From Verrucomicrobiales bacterium (GTDB lineage: Bacteria > Verrucomicrobiota > Verrucomicrobiia > Verrucomicrobiales > DEV007): DNA of 15,459 bases. The position numbers were made by a program, and so were the translations under genes. This document shows, piece by piece, positions 13,322 to 15,459 of this stretch (within the stretch, counting starts at the first letter, position 1; every line of letters begins with the position of its first letter). Location of the stretch: assembly GCA_023253615.1 (NCBI GenBank), contig JALRFZ010000791.1, forward strand, positions 1-15,459, read 5' to 3'. The notes beneath the pieces were generated by a model. That model searched no databases. It saw only the letters and a program-made list of their open reading frames with translations, and had not been told where the DNA came from.

Positions 13322-14758
13322 ATGAAACCTCTGCTCGATGCCGCCATCATCGGATCGGGTCCGAACGGACTCGCCGCCGCCGTGGCGCTGGCGCGCGAGG
13401 GGTATTCGGTGGTCGTCTACGAGAGTGGCCCTGAGCCGGGAGGCGGCGCCCGCACCCGCGAACTGACCCTGCCGGGCTTCCACCACGACGTCTGTTCGGC
13501 GATCCATCCGATGGGTGTGGCTTCGCCCTTTTTCCGGATGCTGGAATTGGAGCGGCATGGCCTGGAATGGATCCACCCCGGTCTCCCGCTCGCGCATCCG
13601 CTGGATGGCGGTCGGGCGGTGGTGATGGATCGGTCCATCGAGGCGACCGCCGCTCAGTTTTCAGCAGGTTCCGCCCGGGCGTATCGGAGGCTCTTCGCTC
13701 CCTTGCTGCCGAAATTCGGGGACTTGCTCGAAGACCTCCTCGCGCCGCCGCAGGTGCCGCGACACGCTCTCTCGATGATGGCCTTCGGTCTGCGCATCCT
13801 TCCCTCGACCTTGGCCGCGGCACGCTCGTGGTTCGATGACGAAGGGGCCCGCGCCCTCCTTGCCGGCAATGCCGCGCACTCCGTCCTGCCGCTCGATCGA
13901 CTGATTTCGACCCAGGCGATCGGCCTGATGCTGATGCTCGCGGGGCACGCCGGAGGCTGGCCGCTCGCGAAAGGCGGATCCGCGGCGATCGTGGCCGCCT
14001 TGGTTGCCGAGTTGGAGAGCCGCGGGGGCAGAATTGAAACGGGACATCGCATCGACTCACTACGCGATTTACCGCCGGCGCGGACCTATCTCTTCGATAC
14101 GACTCCGTCGGCTCTCGTTCGCATCGCGGGGCCGGCCTTGCCCGCCTCGTTCGGCAAACGTCTCCTCCGCTTCCGCCACGGACCGGGTGTTTTCAAGATC
14201 GACTATGCTCTTTCCGGTCCCGTGCCTTGGGAGGCCGAAGCCTGCCGCCGGGCGGGCACGGTCCATCTCGGGGGCACCCTCGATGAGATCACCCGCGCCG
14301 AACGCGAAGCGTTTCATGGGATCCATCCCGACCGGCCTTTCGTGCTCACCGCCCAGCAGAGCCTTTTCGATCCGACGCGGTCGCCGGAGGGAAAACACAC
14401 CTTCTGGGCCTATTGCCATGTGCCCGCCGGATCGACCTTTGACATGACCGCCCGCATCGAGGCACAGATCGAGCGGTTCGCGCCGGGCTTCCGCGATCTC
14501 GTGCTCGCCCGGCACACGATGAACTGCGCCGACTACGAGCGTTACAATCCCAACCTCATCGGAGGCGACATCGTCGGCGGCATCACCGATTGGCGGCAGT
14601 TGCTGACTCGTCCCGTCGTCAGCCTGAAGCCGCACGCCACGCCCAATCCCACGCTCTTTTTATGCTCCGCTTCCACGCCTCCTGGCGGGGGAGTGCATGG
14701 CATGTGCGGCTACTGGGCCGCCCGGGAGGCGATCGCCCGATTGAATGGCGTCCGTTAA
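13322..14758 (+). CDS. Phytoene-desaturase-like FAD oxidoreductase (COG1233 / PYROXD2-like)
   Basis: A 478-residue FAD-dependent oxidoreductase of the CrtI/PYROXD2 superfamily. The start MKPLLDAAIIGSGPNG puts the dinucleotide-binding fold at the N-terminus; the frame stays open back to 13109, but that part overlaps the cyclophilin and terminator. Motifs: GSGPNGLAAA (11-20), an acidic end of the second strand at Glu34, GGGARTREL (40-48), FHHDVCSAIHPMG, PLAKGGSAAIVAALVAELES in mid-protein, and a closing FAD motif TPPGGGVHGMCGYWAAREAI. There is no signal peptide or membrane anchor. COG1233 members desaturate or isomerise carotenoids, but many act on unknown substrates. No other carotenoid genes are here, so I make no pathway claim. 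The gene starts right after a terminator, hence its promoter is unclear. Its stop overlaps that of the convergent NlpC/P60 gene by four bases. Confidence 0.88.
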   Translation: MKPLLDAAIIGSGPNGLAAAVALAREGYSVVVYESGPEPGGGARTRELTLPGFHHDVCSAIHPMGVASPFFRMLELERHGLEWIHPGLPLAHPLDGGRAVVMDRSIEATAAQFSAGSARAYRRLFAPLLPKFGDLLEDLLAPPQVPRHALSMMAFGLRILPSTLAAARSWFDDEGARALLAGNAAHSVLPLDRLISTQAIGLMLMLAGHAGGWPLAKGGSAAIVAALVAELESRGGRIETGHRIDSLRDLPPARTYLFDTTPSALVRIAGPALPASFGKRLLRFRHGPGVFKIDYALSGPVPWEAEACRRAGTVHLGGTLDEITRAEREAFHGIHPDRPFVLTAQQSLFDPTRSPEGKHTFWAYCHVPAGSTFDMTARIEAQIERFAPGFRDLVLARHTMNCADYERYNPNLIGGDIVGGITDWRQLLTRPVVSLKPHATPNPTLFLCSASTPPGGGVHGMCGYWAAREAIARLNGVR

Positions 14759-15375
14759 AAGACCCCCGGCAGCGAACCGAAGCCGACGAGGCTCTTCTGG
14801 TATCCGGAGGAGAGCTTGAAGATATCCACCCCGCTGCCGTGCAGTCCCGTCTTGCTCTTGCCGCGCGCGCCGAACATGTAGTGGGTCCCGTCCCCGCCCT
14901 GGCCGAGATAAATCATCACGTGCGAAACCTTGTGGCCCGAATCGTAGGTGCCACCCCAGAAAATAAGGTCGCCCGGCTTGATCCCTTTCCGCCCGCCCAT
15001 GTGATCGGGGATCGACTTGGCATGTTTCAGCGTGCGGGCTTTTCGCAGCCAGGCATACTGATCGTAGCTCGTCCTCGGCATGTCCGGAAAGCCGATGTCG
15101 GAAAGGAGGAATTTCATCGTTCCCGAGCAATCGAGGCCGCCTTCGCTCGGATGATCGCCGCCGAAGACGTAGGGCAGCCCGAATTTCGAAATGTGCTCGG
15201 CGCGCTCGCGGATCACGTCGTCGGCGGACAGGGGCCTGATGGCGCGGAAGACATCGAGGCGGCGGTCGCCGATCGGGTCATCGCTCGCGCCGGGAGGCTC
15301 CATGAGCACCAGGGCGAGCACCTGGAGCAGGTGCGGCGGCTGATGCAAAACGCCCGCCTGCTCGAGGAGAACCAT
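14755..15375 (-). CDS. NlpC/P60 family cell-wall hydrolase (start uncertain)
   Basis: A cysteine peptidase of the NlpC/P60 type, which cleaves peptidoglycan stem peptides outside the cytoplasm. With the Met at 15375 as residue 1, catalytic Cys83 lies in GGLDCSGTMKFLL, the His in KVSHVMIYLGQG is His152, and the third polar residue is His165 in THYMFGARG. KPGDLIFWGG is the usual strand before the His. The domain covers about residues 50-200, and the protein ends in SLVGFGSLPGVF. The N-terminus is unresolved. The frame stays open to the window edge, and Met candidates lie at 15375 and 15303, neither with a Shine-Dalgarno. A signal or anchor upstream may be cut off, so the gene may be partial. 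A stretch LLQVLALVLM (about 16-25) is weakly hydrophobic. The stop overlaps that of the convergent oxidoreductase. Confidence 0.88.
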   Translation of the reverse strand: MVLLEQAGVLHQPPHLLQVLALVLMEPPGASDDPIGDRRLDVFRAIRPLSADDVIRERAEHISKFGLPYVFGGDHPSEGGLDCSGTMKFLLSDIGFPDMPRTSYDQYAWLRKARTLKHAKSIPDHMGGRKGIKPGDLIFWGGTYDSGHKVSHVMIYLGQGGDGTHYMFGARGKSKTGLHGSGVDIFKLSSGYQKSLVGFGSLPGVF

Positions 15376-15459
15376 CCGCCGGCGGTGATCCCGCCGCTCG
15401 GCGACGAGCCGGAGGGCACGGCGGCCGGTCCGAACGGCCGCTGGCGGGCGCTCTACCCC

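Noticed and set aside
15151..15459. A + strand frame from an ATG at 15151, open to the window end, with plausible-looking acidic residues.
   Set aside because: It is antisense to the NlpC/P60 domain region and shows no known motif; without sequence past the edge I cannot support it.
1..15459. tRNA or rRNA genes, CRISPR arrays, insertion sequences, integrases, attachment sites, toxin-antitoxin or defence genes.
   Set aside because: I looked for these signatures and found none that I could support.

Overview
The window is about 65% GC and codes densely on both strands. The longest gap between genes is 191 bases (10570-10760), so no stretch over 300 bases lacks a gene. The gene set suggests a free-living member of the Planctomycetes-Verrucomicrobia group, most likely a verrucomicrobium. 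Pointers are secreted S1 sulfatases with EF-hands and Gly/Lys tails, an exported FAD oxidoreductase flanked by beta-rich domains, a C25-like secreted protein remnant, few Shine-Dalgarno sites, and many Sec, Tat and lipoprotein signals. This placement is inferred from protein style, not from a marker gene.

Layout. (1) 3-692 (+): C-terminal part of a sensor histidine kinase, cut by the window edge. (2) 689-3523 (-): a Tat-exported berberine-bridge-type FAD oxidoreductase and, upstream on the same strand, a Tat-type secreted TIM-barrel-like protein of unknown function. (3) 3678-7397 (+): a 1239-residue secreted protein with two complete S1 sulfatase domains joined by a linker holding a Gly/Lys tract and six EF-hand loops. 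It is the most unusual gene here. Its second domain has Met and Asn in place of the catalytic Lys and His of the GKWHLG motif. (4) 7421-10569 (-): a PAS-AraC regulator and an exported FAD-dependent oxidoreductase with N- and C-terminal beta-rich domains. (5) 10691-10750: an island of 92% A+T. (6) 10761-11570 (+): a probable truncated remnant of a large C25-like secreted protein. (7) 11579-11977 (-): a small lipoprotein. (8) 12141-13244 (+): two adjacent cyclophilins, one exported and PpiA-like, the other cytoplasmic and strikingly eukaryote-like, followed by a strong intrinsic terminator. (9) 13322-14758 (+): a phytoene-desaturase-like (COG1233) FAD oxidoreductase. (10) 14755-15375 (-): an NlpC/P60 cell-wall hydrolase whose frame stays open to the window end.

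How the genes may work together. Most products are predicted to act outside the cytoplasm. The sulfatase, the TIM-barrel protein and the two exported oxidoreductases would suit turnover of sulfated or modified glycans, with the PAS-AraC protein as a candidate local regulator; this is inference from content and proximity. The exported cyclophilin and NlpC/P60 protein are envelope housekeeping. Convergent gene pairs are packed very tightly, two of them sharing a four-base overlap of stop codons. Several starts carry C/T-rich leaders instead of a Shine-Dalgarno site.
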